Of a stretch of 64,000 bases of DNA, positions 41,715 to 53,931 are shown one piece after another (position 1 is the first letter of the stretch; each line of letters opens with the position of its first letter). The translations under genes were made by a program, and so were the position numbers. The DNA is from Phymorhynchus buccinoides (lineage: Eukaryota; Mollusca; Gastropoda; Neogastropoda; Raphitomidae). The DNA lies in contig CM065690.1 in the NCBI GenBank assembly GCA_017654935.2, positions 38,828,242 to 38,892,241 on the forward strand. The letters are read 5' to 3'. The notes beneath the pieces are model-generated. The model searched no databases, had not been told where the DNA came from, and saw nothing but the letters and a program-made list of their open reading frames with translations.

Positions 41715-42006
41715 ACTCCTGTCGTATGAGCGCGGATGGGTCATACTGCCGTTATGCGCCTAAGAAATAGGCCCAGCGTGTCCGTTCTCGCCTGGAGAAA
41801 ATCTTTGTAAGAGTTTCTAGAACAAAAGGCAAGAGAATGCACCAGTAAGGCAGAAAGATAGTAGATGACAGCAAACAAAAAGAAAAGGCAGAATCAAATA
41901 GAGTGACAGATTGAAGAGAATGACAGATTAGAGGAAGTTACAAGCACAGAACTTCCAGAAGATGGTGGAACTGTTTGTTCTTAAGACCCCCTGGTATTCC
42001 CACAGG
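41715..42006 (+). mobile_element. SINE-A copy with head A
   Basis: CATACTGCCGTTATGCGCCT, TAGGCCCAGCGTGTCCG, the shared body with a small internal duplication of GTGACAGATT, and an end at CTGGTATTCCCACAGG. Confidence 0.82.
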
Positions 42007-42260
42007 CTGTCATGAAGCAATCAAATCGAGCGGCTACTACAAAATTAATATTGTGTGGTGTGTCAAGTTTTCAACCACTCTGCTCCTTTGTTACCTGATC
42101 ATTTTATTCCACGTGAATCTTACTGTTTTTGCGCTAAACTGGGAGTACAGATTATGTGGTTTTGCCATCTTGTTAAGTTTTATCCCCTGCCCTTCGTCCC
42201 TTCTTGTTTTCTCATTCTTCTAAACGTTCAAACCTATGTCAGTGTTCATTGCTGAAACTA

Positions 42261-42437
42261 CAGTGGAACCTCCCTTATAAGAGCCTTCAAAACTCATCCC
42301 AAATGAGGTCCTATAAGGGAGGGGTCTTATAAGGGAGGTAATTTTAATACTTACAAAGAAGGGCAATGTCTCAGAGAAGTAGGTCTTATGTGGGAGTGAG
42401 TCTTTTAATGGGAGGTCTTATAAGGGAGGTTCCACTG
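42261..42437. mobile_element. Tc1/mariner-like MITE, complete
   Basis: CAGTGGAACCTCCCTTATAA and TTATAAGGGAGGTTCCACTG are perfect inverted termini, flanked by TA on both sides (42259-42260, 42438-42439). The unit TCTTATAAGGGAGG recurs internally. 177 bp, non-coding. Confidence 0.9.
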
Positions 42438-42805
42438 TATTGTCCTATGTTTGTTATTTCTATATTCGTTCAGTTTTTAACTGTCAGTATTTCTTTCTCT
42501 CTTCTTTTGTTTCTTTTGTCCTATGCTTGTCACAGTCAGTATTTGATGTTTTTATTTATACATGTGCTCCATTATTTAACATTTGTTTACATCATGAGTT
42601 ACAACATTGTTTTCTGTTATCTCTACTGCTCAATTAAAAAAAAAAGCTGGTTAATTTTTATTATGTTTTCATTTGAATTTTTACTATGCGCATAAATACT
42701 CCGACCTTTTCTGTTAATTTATGTTAATATGAAATGTCAAAACCGGACCCATTATATATATATTTTTTAAATTTACCTGTAAGTTTTGTTTTGTCACATG
42801 ACTTT

Positions 42806-42966
42806 GTTGTTGTCGTTCCCTGGCCTTAAGACTCCAGGGATCATCCCAACAGCCGAAGCAATTGAACACTATGGTACAAATGCACCAGCTAGGGATGAAA
42901 GATATGTGTGTGACCGTTTTTGATTACCTCGCCACATGGGCAGCCACACTCCGACTTCGGAGGATT
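42806..42966 (-). mobile_element. SINE-B copy (minus)
   Basis: TTGTTGTTGTCGTTCCCTGG to CACTCCGACTTCGGAGGA. Confidence 0.78.
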
Positions 42967-43553
42967 TTGGACTGATGATGCTATGCTAGGAGCTTGCCAT
43001 GACTAAAGACAATCCCTGCATAACTATGCAGAACATAACATTTTGATGTAGCCTTGGTGTTCTAGCTTATGTCAATTGGTCTGCCATGGCGGTGTCACAT
43101 TACTTTGTTATTGGAATATTTGGGAAGACAGTTAGCTATCAGAATGTTTATCAGGTCTAAATGGCATTCTTAAACATTTTTTTATTAATTTTTTTTTGGT
43201 TTTTTTTGGGGGGTATTCATTTAAAATTTCACCAAAGACCACTGAAAATTCAAGTTCAAAGGTCGACAGTCTGTGAACTCTCAGGGTCGTGTTTTCTTTG
43301 AGAATGTCAAGCCAGTTTGCTAGTTAGAGACACCCACTTCTTGGGCTTTGAACCTAACTGATGGTCAGTCGATAGTCTGCTATCATCAAGTCATGGTCCT
43401 GTCAGTAGTTTGTGTCAAAAGCAGTGGATGCCATTCAAGGCTTTCTTCCCTAGCCCTGTATAAAAAAAACAATCCGCTACCCACTTCTTCATAAATATGT
43501 GTAACGCAGGAGACTCATTACAAGGTTCAGCCCAGTTTTCAGGGATGGCTTTA
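42967..43553. other. Intergenic sequence
   Basis: Nothing recognised. Confidence 0.5.
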
Positions 43554-44556
43554 GAAGATAGGCCCTCATTTCAGAGGCAGATCACCGTGACTGTTCTGGA
43601 GGCCCAGAGTTCTCTGTTCTGAAGATAGGCCCTCATTTCAGAGGCAGATCACCATGACTGTTCTGGAGGCCCAGAGTTCTCTGTTCTGAAGATAGGCCCT
43701 CATTTCAGAGGCAGATCATCGTGACTGTTCTGGAGGCCCAGAGCTCTCTGTTCTGAAGATAGGCCCTCATTTCAGAGGCAGATCACCGTGACTGTTCTGG
43801 AGGCCCAGAGCTCTCTGTTCTGAAGATAGGCCCTCATTTCAGAGGCAGATCATCGTGACTGTTCTGGAGGCCCAGAGCTCTCTGTTCTGAAGATAGGCCC
43901 TCATTTCAGAGGCAGATCATCGTGACTGTTCTGGAGGCCCAGAGCTCTCTGTTCTGAAGATAGGCCCTCATTTCAGAGGCAGATCATCGTGACTGTTCTG
44001 GAGGCCCAGAGCTCTCTGTTCTGAAGATAGGCCCTCATTTCAGAGGCAGATCATCGTGACTTCTGGAGGCCCAGAGCTCTCTGTTCTGAAGATAGGCCCT
44101 CATTTCAGAGGCAGATCATCGTGACTGTTCTGGAGGCCCAGAGTTCTCTGTTCTGTAGATAGGCCCTCATTTCAGAGGCAGATCATCGTGACTGTTCTGG
44201 AGGCCCAGAGTTCTCTGTTCTGTAGATAGGCCCTCATTTCAGAGGCAGATCATCGTGACTGTTCTGGAGGCCCAGAGTTCTCTCTTCTGAAGATAGGCCC
44301 TCATTTCAGAGGCAGATCATCGTGACTGTTCTGGAGGCCCAGAGTTCTCTCTTCTGAAGATAGGCCCTCATTTCAGAGGCAGATCATTGTGACTGTTCTG
44401 GAGGCCCAGAGTTCTCTGTTCTGAAGATAGGCCCTCATTTCAGAGGCAGATCATCGTGACTGTTCTGGAGGCCCAGAGTTCTCTGTTCTGAAGATAGGCC
44501 CTCATTTCAGAGGCAGATCATCGTGACTGTTCTGGAGGCCCAAAGTTCTCTGTTCT
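43554..44556. repeat. 67-bp tandem array, 15 units
   Basis: Unit GAAGATAGGCCCTCATTTCA, then GAGGCAGATCATCGTGACTG and TTCTGGAGGCCCAGAGTTCT plus CTGTTCT. Units are nearly identical; variant sites (CACC/CATC, AGTTCT/AGCTCT, GAAGAT/GTAGAT) run in blocks, and one unit has lost two bases near 44059. No continuous frame crosses it. Confidence 0.97.
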
Positions 44557-45473
44557 GATAGTTTCTGTGATTTTTGGTTGGTAACCCTGCTGACTGGATT
44601 TGTCTTTCTTATGGGATAAGTTGTTGGGTTTTTTTTGGTCATATGTCAAAGAGCATATGCAACTGTATGCATTTTTTAATGTGGCTTATCTCTTTGATAG
44701 TAAGTACACCATCGTGTGTTTGTTTCTCTGTGTATTCGTTTGTGTACTACTATCAGTGTTCATGTGTAAGTTTGTGCATGATTGTATTTGTGCGGGTGCA
44801 CACGCATGTGTGTGTATGTATGTGTGCATACGTGAGTGCATGCAGATGTAATTCAAAAAGATAATGTACTAAGAGGAAAAGTGATGGAGATGCTACAGAA
44901 AAAGGTCAAATTATTGAGATTCTATACAATAAGTTTGAAGCCAATTTTCTGAAGCGTGTGTAGAACATAAGAGGTACTTAGAAATGGAATGTTATGCTGG
45001 TATTATGGTCATGAACTTAATTAGCTCTGCCAAATCCAGTGTGCAGATATATATACTCTTTGATATGTGCAGATTGGCATGACCTAGCTAGCTGTCAGGA
45101 CTGTCGAACCATGCATTGTACATTATACATTGGTGACTTTGAAGCGATTTTCTATCTTCTTTTTTTTAAGTATAAATTTGTAAAGTAGGATTTGTAACGC
45201 TTTGAATCAAAATATATATATTATGTGTTAGCATTTCATTCTTTTAATGAAATAGAAATTGATGATTGATAATGAACTTTTTGAGATTTATCTTTAAATG
45301 AAGATTAATAAAGTAGAAATTGAACTGTATGTTTGTGTGTTTTGGCCTCCCCCCACCCCCCACTCCCCCATCTCACATACACAGCTATCCGTTTCAGTGG
45401 GAAAATCTAATTCCCTTGCTCTGGAGGAAAATTATTTGATCAAGTGTTTCACAAATATTACATTACCCCTTCC

Positions 45474-45478
<5 letters not shown>
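44557..45478. other. Intergenic sequence
   Basis: A GT-rich patch at 44800-44835; otherwise nothing recognised. Confidence 0.5.

Positions 45479-45562
<84 letters not shown>
45479..45562. repeat. CT microsatellite
   Basis: About 42 uninterrupted CT units. Confidence 0.98.
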
Positions 45563-45565
<3 letters not shown>

Positions 45566-45755
45566 TTATGTGTCTGTTTATATTGATAATGTGCCTGCTT
45601 ATGATAATAATGTGTATTCGTTTTCTTTGCTTTGCATGCCTTTCTTGTTTATTGAATTCTTTGCTTTTAATTTTCTTTTCCTTTTTTTTTCTTGAGGACT
45701 GGATGATAAAAAAGTATTTATACTTACTCTATTCTCGGAAAATAAAAGTTATTCA

Positions 45756-45760
<5 letters not shown>

Positions 45761-45843
<83 letters not shown>
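45761..45843. repeat. CT then CA microsatellite
   Basis: About 23 CT units followed directly by about 17 CA units. Confidence 0.98.
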
Positions 45844-45846
<3 letters not shown>

Positions 45847-45849
45847 ATA

Positions 45850-46636
45850 ATGTCTACTGTGTAGTATTTCCCCCCCAAATGTGTCCTATAAAGCATTTTT
45901 TAGTTCTAGGAATTGTTTTCGTAGATTCCAAATTTGCTCTGCTCCTACCCTTTCTGACAAGTTCTTGATTGGCGTGCGCTTGTGCATGTTTATTATTTAC
46001 ATTTTTTTATTTTTTACTGCTTGCTTAAAAAACGATTCCTTCCATCTAGGAGGTAACTGTGTATGTTGCATGAAATGTGAATATGTTTTAGAGTTTTGAA
46101 TAAGATTGGCATTACGTGTAGTGGAGAGTATCCTGCCATCTATCATCCCCACTCCCTACTTCTATTAAATTTACTTTATTTTGAATGACAGTCCAGGTTA
46201 CTCTGAAAGCACAATGGGATGTTCTTTGTGTGATTCCGTGTCCCTCCACACAGAAGTCATCAAAATCTGTTCATTGCTTTTCAAAGAAAGTTGTTTACAA
46301 ACATACAGACAAATCAACTTGGAAAAAAAAAGTAAACTAAAAAGAGGTTGCTATTTCTATCTTACTGAGCATTTTCAACTACGAATCAAGCACTGCCAGT
46401 CCCAGTGCACCCTCCACCCCTACCCCAATGGGATACAACTCGACCTTCATTGACTGATTAAGTATTTAGTCCTGCAAAAGGTGTTTCCCTGAAAATGAAA
46501 TTCAAACAAAGCAAACAAACAGCAGCAACAACAACAGACATAAACATCTGCAATACCACCCCCAACCTCAACCTTTTTGACTGACGTGAAATAAACAAGC
46601 AGACAAAAGAAACTCAATATCATGGCTTTTTTAAAT
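45850..46636. other. Intergenic sequence downstream of receptor 1
   Basis: No gene seen; likely includes flank beyond the receptor's poly-A site. Confidence 0.5.
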
Positions 46637-46642
46637 TTTATT
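46637..46642 (-). terminator. Candidate polyadenylation signal of receptor 1
   Basis: Minus-strand AATAAA about 90 bp past the receptor 1 stop codon. Confidence 0.5.
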
Positions 46643-46733
46643 ATTCTTGGCCATGGCTTTGTTTTACTCCTTTGTCATGAATGGACATAGCAGCTGACAG
46701 AAAGAAACGAAACGTTTTCATTCTATCTTGTTT

Positions 46734-49700
46734 TCATCCTTTGTGCTGAGCCAACCTGCGGGCCAGTCGTTGCAGGAGGCGTTGCTCTGCGGCCTGCCGA
46801 CGTCTCTCCATCGCCACACTGACCACATACAGCAGAGGATTGAGGGCCGAGTTGGTGGGCAGTATGAAAAAGCTGTACAACGCATGCATCTTGTCCGGCA
46901 AGGCCTGACCCAACAAGCCCATCAGCCTGATCAAGCAGAAGACGTAACGACGGACACAGTCGAAGGATATGATAGGAAACATGCGTGTGGCTTCTGCCAT
47001 TTTCAGAGACCTTTCGGTGATGGACAGAGACAGGTCATCGCGGAAATGCTTCACCCACAAAATCAACAGCTGGCTCAGGAGCGTGAAGGAAGGAAGCAGA
47101 AGATGGAGAATCGCCATAATGACGACATCGTAGGTAAGCCCGGGCCCCGATTTCACAGTCAATGCCAAGAAAATGCAGTTGTCAGTCTGACCGAAGAATT
47201 CCATGCCTGGTGTGACCAAAGGCACAAGACTTAAAACAACAGCGCCTGTCCAGATGATCGCAGTAACCCTTTGAACAACACGTTTGGTCAGCCTGGTTTT
47301 GAATTTGTGGGAATACGTGGACAGGAATCCTTGAATGCTGATGAAGAACAATGTGCACGAGCTTGCATGGAATGAAACGTAAGCTACAAAACCAGCAGTC
47401 TTGCACAGTGGACTTTTCGTCCACACATGGCGGATGGAGAAATAGTTGTGGCGATTGATCCAGTCGGCTGTCACCATGACCAGGCTGTAGAGGCCCATCA
47501 GAAGGTCCATGACATGGACATTGGTCAGTAAGAAATCCATAGAGGATGACAAAACATTTTTCTGGATGCACAGTTTCAAAACAAGGCTCAAACTGTTGCC
47601 AACTACAGCGAAAACCATAACAATAAAAAGTAAAACACGATGCTCAAAGTGTTGTATCAAATCCTCACAAGATGACAGATGCGCTTGATATGAAACGCAT
47701 GTTCCGTCCATTGGAAATGTATCTGGGAGACTCTGATGACAACAAAATCTATAATCGTCTGTTAAAATCGTCTGAAGCGCATCAAGTTGATGAAACATAT
47801 TTTGAGGATAGGAATTTGTAGGGTTGCCTCGCAGATTAATCCATTTCAGATGTGGGGTTTTAGAAAAGCCTGTTTGTAAAATGGTGTGGATTTGACTGGA
47901 TGAGATGTCCAAATGTGTGAGATTTTCAGCGCAAGAAATCATGGCACTGGTGAAGGTACCTAGAGAGGTGCTAGACAAATCAAGAAAGCGGAGATGCTGA
48001 CATACATACGTTGGTTCTCTTTTTCCACATGAAATTTGTGCTAATGGATTCCCAGACAAAAGAAGTGTTTTCAGGTTCCTCAGAGGAGCCAAAAAACCCA
48101 AAGTCCAGTGATGTCAGCTGGTTGCTTTTCAGATTCAGAATTCTCAGGTTTGGGAGATTTGATTCAGACACTTGGTGCAGGCGGCAACGTTCCAGACTCA
48201 AATACACGATATACCCGAGTCCTTGCGTGTCGTCCAGCTTCATAGTGGAACCAGCTGCATCAAGATACCTCACCATGGTAAATTTATATGTGGAAAAGGA
48301 CTTGAAACAACGTAAAGCAAGCCCTTGACACAGACACACATCAGGACAACCAGCGTGACACAGCCATTCATCATCGTGTTGGGGACACTGTGGAAAACCG
48401 TCACACAGGTGATCAGCATGCACACACACACTGGAGGACCGACAACGGTAATACCCTGGACACTGGTGACTCTGACAGTCCAGCTCATCTTCACCATGTG
48501 GACAGTCTATCACGTCATTACAGAAAAGATAAATGGGAAGACAGTACGGCTCCATGCACTGAAAATGAGAATTGGGACATGGCTCCTTTTGTTTCAGAGC
48601 ACGCTGAAGCATTCGTCCATTGATGTCAAAGTCTATTTTGACAGGCGGGGGGAGTTTCAGCATCTGGGGAAAGATTAGTGTTTCTCCAGGCAAAGATTTC
48701 ACATCATCCTTACATGAGTGTTCGTCAGATTCATCCAGGCAGTCTTTTTCTCGGTTACACCTTTTCTCTGTTTGGATGCACTGTCCATTATGACAACGAA
48801 ACCCTTCACAGACGGGGTCATGAACACAGAAAGTTTCGTCTGAAGCATCCTCACAGTCCTGCCTGAAGTCACACACCAGTGAGTAGGGAAGTGTCATTGC
48901 GCCATCATCGCAGACGTACATGGTGACGCTAAAATAGCCTACCTGTGTTCGCACTCGGCATTTCGGAACATATTTTTCATTAATTGCACAACGACTTTTA
49001 TAATCGCAAGACAAAAACCCATGGGTGACATGTCCTTCAGGGCACAAAATCAGGGCATGATTTCTGTTCTTCCTTGTTGATTTTGGAAATGACATGAGAG
49101 GAAAAGTAACATTTTTAATGTCTGCCTTACTAACAGCGTATTGGCAGATGAAGAAATAAATGTTTTTATCTTCTTTGCAAATTTCAAAGTCGATGTCCCG
49201 TTTTTGAGAATGTTTGAGCACACCACATATATTGAATGACTTGAAATAAATAGAGGTCACTTTATAATCTGTCACAACATGCACGTTCTGAGCTATGGAG
49301 TTATCGACCCATTTCATCATGTGTTTGTACACTGGATTAAAACTCTGACCCATCGACTTGACGCCAATCCAGGCTCGAAGGAAATGTTTCCCGAACTGGA
49401 ACAGTTTCATCAGATTCCTCCATTCTGATTCTGTCTTCATCATGGCCAGGTCCCCGTTTCGCCTCAAGCACTCGGCCTGTGCTCCAAAGAACGACAGGGG
49501 TTTTCTCCAGTTGATGTATGCATAGCACTTATGACCAGAGCTGACCATGCCTTTGCATTCTGGACTGCTGAATGGACAATGCTCCCCCTCATCTTCTGCC
49601 CCGTGGCATTCCAGCTCAAGGTTACACTCTAAATGCTTTTGAAACGTAGGATAGTTTATCTGAGAGCAATTGAACAGACCATTCTTCAATTTGATGGGTT

Positions 49701-50994
49701 TATGAGACATGTTGTGGAAAGAAAAGTACACTCTAAACCCACTTTTACAATATTCACAGAATTTCTGTGTTTTGAAATGAAAAAACAGAGAAGTGAAATA
49801 CACGTTTGCTGGAACAACTGCGTGTCTTCCCTCACGAAATATTAATCTTTTGCCTGAAAGCCTGTGTGTCGAATAAACCCATAGGCCAGCAAAGGGTGTG
49901 TCAGTAAAGACAATGCTAAGGTCAAATCGCGCAAAGCTTAACATAACTGCATGATTATCAGCTAAATGTAATTGATAAGTGGCATTATTGACACACAAAT
50001 AATTCGTTATTCCATCGTAGCCCCAATGACTTACATATCCTGAATCTGAAGTCTGACGAGTTACCATTAAATGTTTTCTGATGTCCTCATTGTAGGATTC
50101 AAAGTCAACTCTGAAGTTTGGGTAGAAAACAGTAGAATTGAAAATACCATACTCCTTATGTTTGTCACGATCGTAAAAGACTGTCACATATACTGTCTGT
50201 TCTGAAAACATTTGGTAAAAGTAAGTTTTACACGGAATCATTTGTGTTCTTGATGTCAAAGAGGTAGATGAAGACACTTGAAATGAATGTGCGCCCGAGC
50301 ATATTTCTTCAGGTTGATGAAATAACAAATACAGATACTTATAGCCTTTTGAAATAGGAATGCTGAAAGTACAGTAGATAAACTCTGTAGCTGAACCGTT
50401 TGCGGTGTCAAACATTCCAACAACTGTTCCCTTTGCGCCCACCACGGCTTTAAACTCCGTGTTAAAACAATTTTGGTAATAGAGTTTGAATTCTGTTGCG
50501 CTCGATTCGGCAACCGAAGTTTTTCCATTCGTAAGAGTAGTCTGATAGGTTACACTTTGGTGGCTGGGTGTTTCATTTGAAAGATACGAATTAGTACTTC
50601 CAGTATTGAGATTTTGAGAATCTTTGTTTGTTTGAAGCAGTATTCCTTTCTCACTAGCCGTTACCGTGGTTGACACAGTGACATTTCTTAGCTGGGGTCG
50701 ATGTTGTTTTCCCCGAGGTGAGGATTCTGTCTGTTTCTTTGATTTAGTTTCCTCTGTCCACTTAGACTTGAACTGAGCGTCCTCTGTTCGTGTCTGACTT
50801 AGTGAGTTCAGCGTTTGTGTTGACGGTGACACGGTCTTCAATTTTACATGAAGAAAGGATGTCACGGGAATAGCAGTCTTATCTGGGGGATCTTTTGTTT
50901 GGTGGGTTGCATCTCCACAAAGTATGGCCAGAAGAAGAGATGCAATAAGAGCACAACGCAGTCGAAAACGGATCTCTGTCTTGTCAGACGTCAT
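46734..50994 (-). CDS. Receptor 1: CUB-like / C-type lectin / LDLa / LRR / 7TM receptor (GRL101-like), one-base frameshift
   Basis: A single exon encodes about 1,420 residues in two overlapping frames (50994 to about 48092, then to 46734). The order is a signal-anchor stretch (residues 10-28), a Ser/Thr-rich linker, and two CUB-like regions (about 170-290 and 330-430). A C-type lectin-like domain follows (about 487-620, CYAYINWRKPLSFFGAQAEC), then four LDLa modules (about 690-880, with DCEDASDETFC and DCLDESDEHSC), LRRs, a hinge and seven TM helices. The frames join at a T6 run (plus-strand A6, 48091-48096): with five T the LRR reads through as LTSLDFGFLAPLRNLKTLLL. TM3 ends in SIQGF where a DRY-type motif is expected; TM7 keeps NPLLY. 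Intact receptor 2 is its paralogue. It could be a young pseudogene, a polymorphism or a sequencing indel. Confidence 0.9.
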
Positions 50995-51690
50995 CTTGAT
51001 GCAGGTTCCCTCTTTGGAGCTGTTTTATCTGTAAAATTAGGAAGCAGACTGACGAAATTTACAGTCGATGCAAATCAGAAAGGTATTTGTGTAAGTGTAA
51101 AATCTTAGTGAAGTCCTCATTTAGAAAACTACTCAGTTTATCGTGTAAAATAAACCAACTAAAGAAATAAAGAAACTGCCATTTTTGCACTTAGGTATCA
51201 ACATACCAAGCGAACTTGATTTGAAAGAAAGGGAAAAAAAAAAAAAAAAGGGATTTAAATGGTTCCAAAAAATGAAAGAACGGACTTTAAACTTCCGTCA
51301 CTGAGCAAATACGCATGAAACCCCTCATTTTTGCATACAGCACCGACACTCGGTTTTAATTGGCTGGATGGAACTACAGTGTTCTCGTTACCAATATGCA
51401 CAACGCTACAAAACTAAACATAACAGTCGTGACTGTAGGGAGACAAAGAGAGAACACTGAACGGTTTATTCGAATAGACCATAAGCCCCTTACGAAGACA
51501 AAGAGAGAGAGGGAGGAGAGACGATAGATAGAGAGGGAGAAAGGGAAAACGAGAAGGATGGAACACAAAAACGAGGGAGGTTATATGGATAAAGGAAGGA
51601 CAGACAATTTGTTGTCGCCTGTCTGTCGTTTCCGACAATGACTGCCAGATAGCAGAGAGGGTAGACACTATTCTGGCGGGCTGGGCGAGA
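50995..51690. other. Upstream region of receptor 1
   Basis: No TATA box or other clear promoter element could be assigned. Confidence 0.4.
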
Positions 51691-51880
51691 ATTAGTTTAT
51701 AGTGGAGATGCCTTGCCCAGGGTATATCCCCACTCTCTCGGCCAAAGGGATTTGAGGACGAGAGTTGGCGTTGGGGAAGGTCCCCAAAGGCCAACCAATC
51801 CTTATGGCTGCAGCACTAGAGCCAGTGCAAATGCCCCCCTCGTTTGAGAGTCATAGTATAGTCTTCCACGAAAGACTAAG
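51690..51880. repeat. Repeat family C copy
   Basis: TTAGTTTATAGTGGAGATGC, CTTGCCCAGGGTATATCCCC and GGCTGCAGCACTAGAGCCAG, shared with 16205-16385 and partly 11830-11900. Confidence 0.65.
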
Positions 51881-52064
51881 CTGTAGCATGATATTCCAAT
51901 ACTGTAGTATATCATGCGTAGTACAGCTCTCATTTACTGTTGGCCCTTTCTACAGGCTAATGTCAACCAGTGACAAAAGGGCTTAATAAACAATATTACA
52001 ATGGAATGATAGGAAACTCGGTCACCTATTATTTTACAGTACACCTTTTGTTATTATAGAACTT

Positions 52065-52191
52065 GAGTAGAAGGTGTAGAGTGGCACAGAGGTAACGCGT
52101 TCGCCTCGTGTCAATTAAACCCGAGTTCGAACCTGGGTACAGGGGACTTTTTCCTTTAACTTTGCACGAGGCCTTACGGTCTGAACGTGGA

Positions 52192-52222
<31 letters not shown>

Positions 52223-52495
52223 CGTGTGCCCATGCACTTAGCACACGTTAAACCCAGGGACAACGAAAAAGTTGTCATTTGGTCAAAATTTATCCCCCAC
52301 CCCCCCTTTCCTTTCTGATCAGTCACACAAAAATTGCATGCATAAAAACAAATTGGGTGGCGCGCCTCTGGTTGCGACGCGCTCTCCAGGTGGGAGCAAC
52401 CCGAATTTCACACAGAGACACCTCTGTGACTATAAAGTACCTAAGAAAAAGAAATAGAAATAGATTTTTTAAATCTAAATAAAAGAAAACCACTA
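52065..52495 (+). mobile_element. tRNA-derived SINE
   Basis: A tRNA-like head has an A-box-like GTGGCACAGAGGTAACGCG and a B-box GAGTTCGAACC (52132-52142). A conserved-looking centre (GAGTCTTTCGGATGAGACGA, TAAACCGAGGTCCCGTGTGC) follows, then a tail region and an A-rich end (52440-52495). The centre resembles domains shared among SINEs of distant animals; I recall this and did not compare it. Confidence 0.78.
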
Positions 52496-52499
52496 AAAA

Positions 52500-53445
52500 T
52501 GTTTTAAAAGGTAAGGAACTTTAATATAATTATGTCCCTATAGTCCTAGACATTGTCTGTCACAGCCTAACTACTAGGAGACGAGCGTTAATGTCTAGCA
52601 TTCGTCTCATGGGCAAATTTGACTGAAATTTTCTTTATTTCATGAGATAATTGGGGTGGGCTTCTTACCCGCCCATGCGCTTTTTACCCCGTCTTCCCCT
52701 ATACACAGCAAAGCAAATGTATCTACATTAAGCTAATACAAAAAATTAGATTATTGGCTGAAATTCAGACTTCGGTTGGTTTAGTATGAGTTCGACACTT
52801 AATGTAGTACATGTAGTGTATCTCTTGCCAAGAAAGAAATAACGCCGATAAAGCGCTCACTCCGTGTTTTCAGAATTTCGTACTCTTATTTTCATCCCCG
52901 CCCGTTGAAAGTTCAACTTTCAAATATTATGAATTTCCAAGGCCTTCCATTGTAGGCCTATCATAATACTACGTTTACTTGATTCTAGAGAATAAAATCC
53001 AAGACTTTGTCGGTTCCCCGTTTGTTTTATAGACTACTTTCGTGAAAGCTCATTCGCCTTGAATGTCTGCAAATCATTCATGAGAAACATATCGATGCTT
53101 GTCAATGGACCAAAACTCATTTTGAAGAAATATATTGGTTACACTGAAAAATATGGCTTTCTTGGTGATTTTTCTTCCAAATTAACGGTCTTCGTAAACT
53201 AATATTTTCATCACAAGGCTGAAAACTATCAGGATTAATTGCCATGAAAACGACCAGGAATGGCAGCAATCCTTAGCTATTGATACAGGGTGTGCCTTTC
53301 AAATGTCGCTACTCCTCTATGCTTGATGAACAAATGAGACTTTGTGCTCATTGGAAGTAATTAGTCATTGTGCGGAAAGGGATCAAGAGTTCCGTTTGTA
53401 TAGCCGCGCGTTTATCTATGGACCTATGTATCATTGATGAATAGC
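52500..53445. other. Intergenic sequence between the receptors
   Basis: Nothing recognised. Confidence 0.5.
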
Positions 53446-53446
53446 T

Positions 53447-53461
53447 TCTTCTTCTTCTTCT

Positions 53462-53526
<65 letters not shown>
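53447..53526. repeat. CTT then CT microsatellite
   Basis: Six CTT units followed by about 30 CT units. Confidence 0.97.
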
Positions 53527-53530
<4 letters not shown>

Positions 53531-53842
53531 TGTAGCCTATACATGGGCGCGCACGCACCACTCATATTGAGAAATCTGTCTGTATATTTTGTTTTCGTTT
53601 TGTTGAAGACAAACACGATAAACTTAACTAAAAACTAAATGGCCATAATCGACCATAATTATAGAGACAAATGGCTGTCATTGACAAGCAGAAGCCAGGC
53701 AGGCCAGGCAAGTCTGTCTGTCAGCACACCATTTATCACTATTGAATTTCCCGGGTTTGGGTCCAGCCAGTTTCTGTCATCATACGCTACCATCTCCAGA
53801 AGATAAATTGCAATTTTACTTTGAGCAGGCGCGCTCATTGAG

Positions 53843-53846
<4 letters not shown>

Positions 53847-53930
<84 letters not shown>
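53847..53930. repeat. CT microsatellite
   Basis: About 41 CT units. Confidence 0.98.

Positions 53931-53931
<1 letters not shown>

Noticed and set aside
43554..44556. CRISPR-like array
   Set aside because: Direct 67-bp tandem units without unique spacers, in an intron-bearing animal genome.
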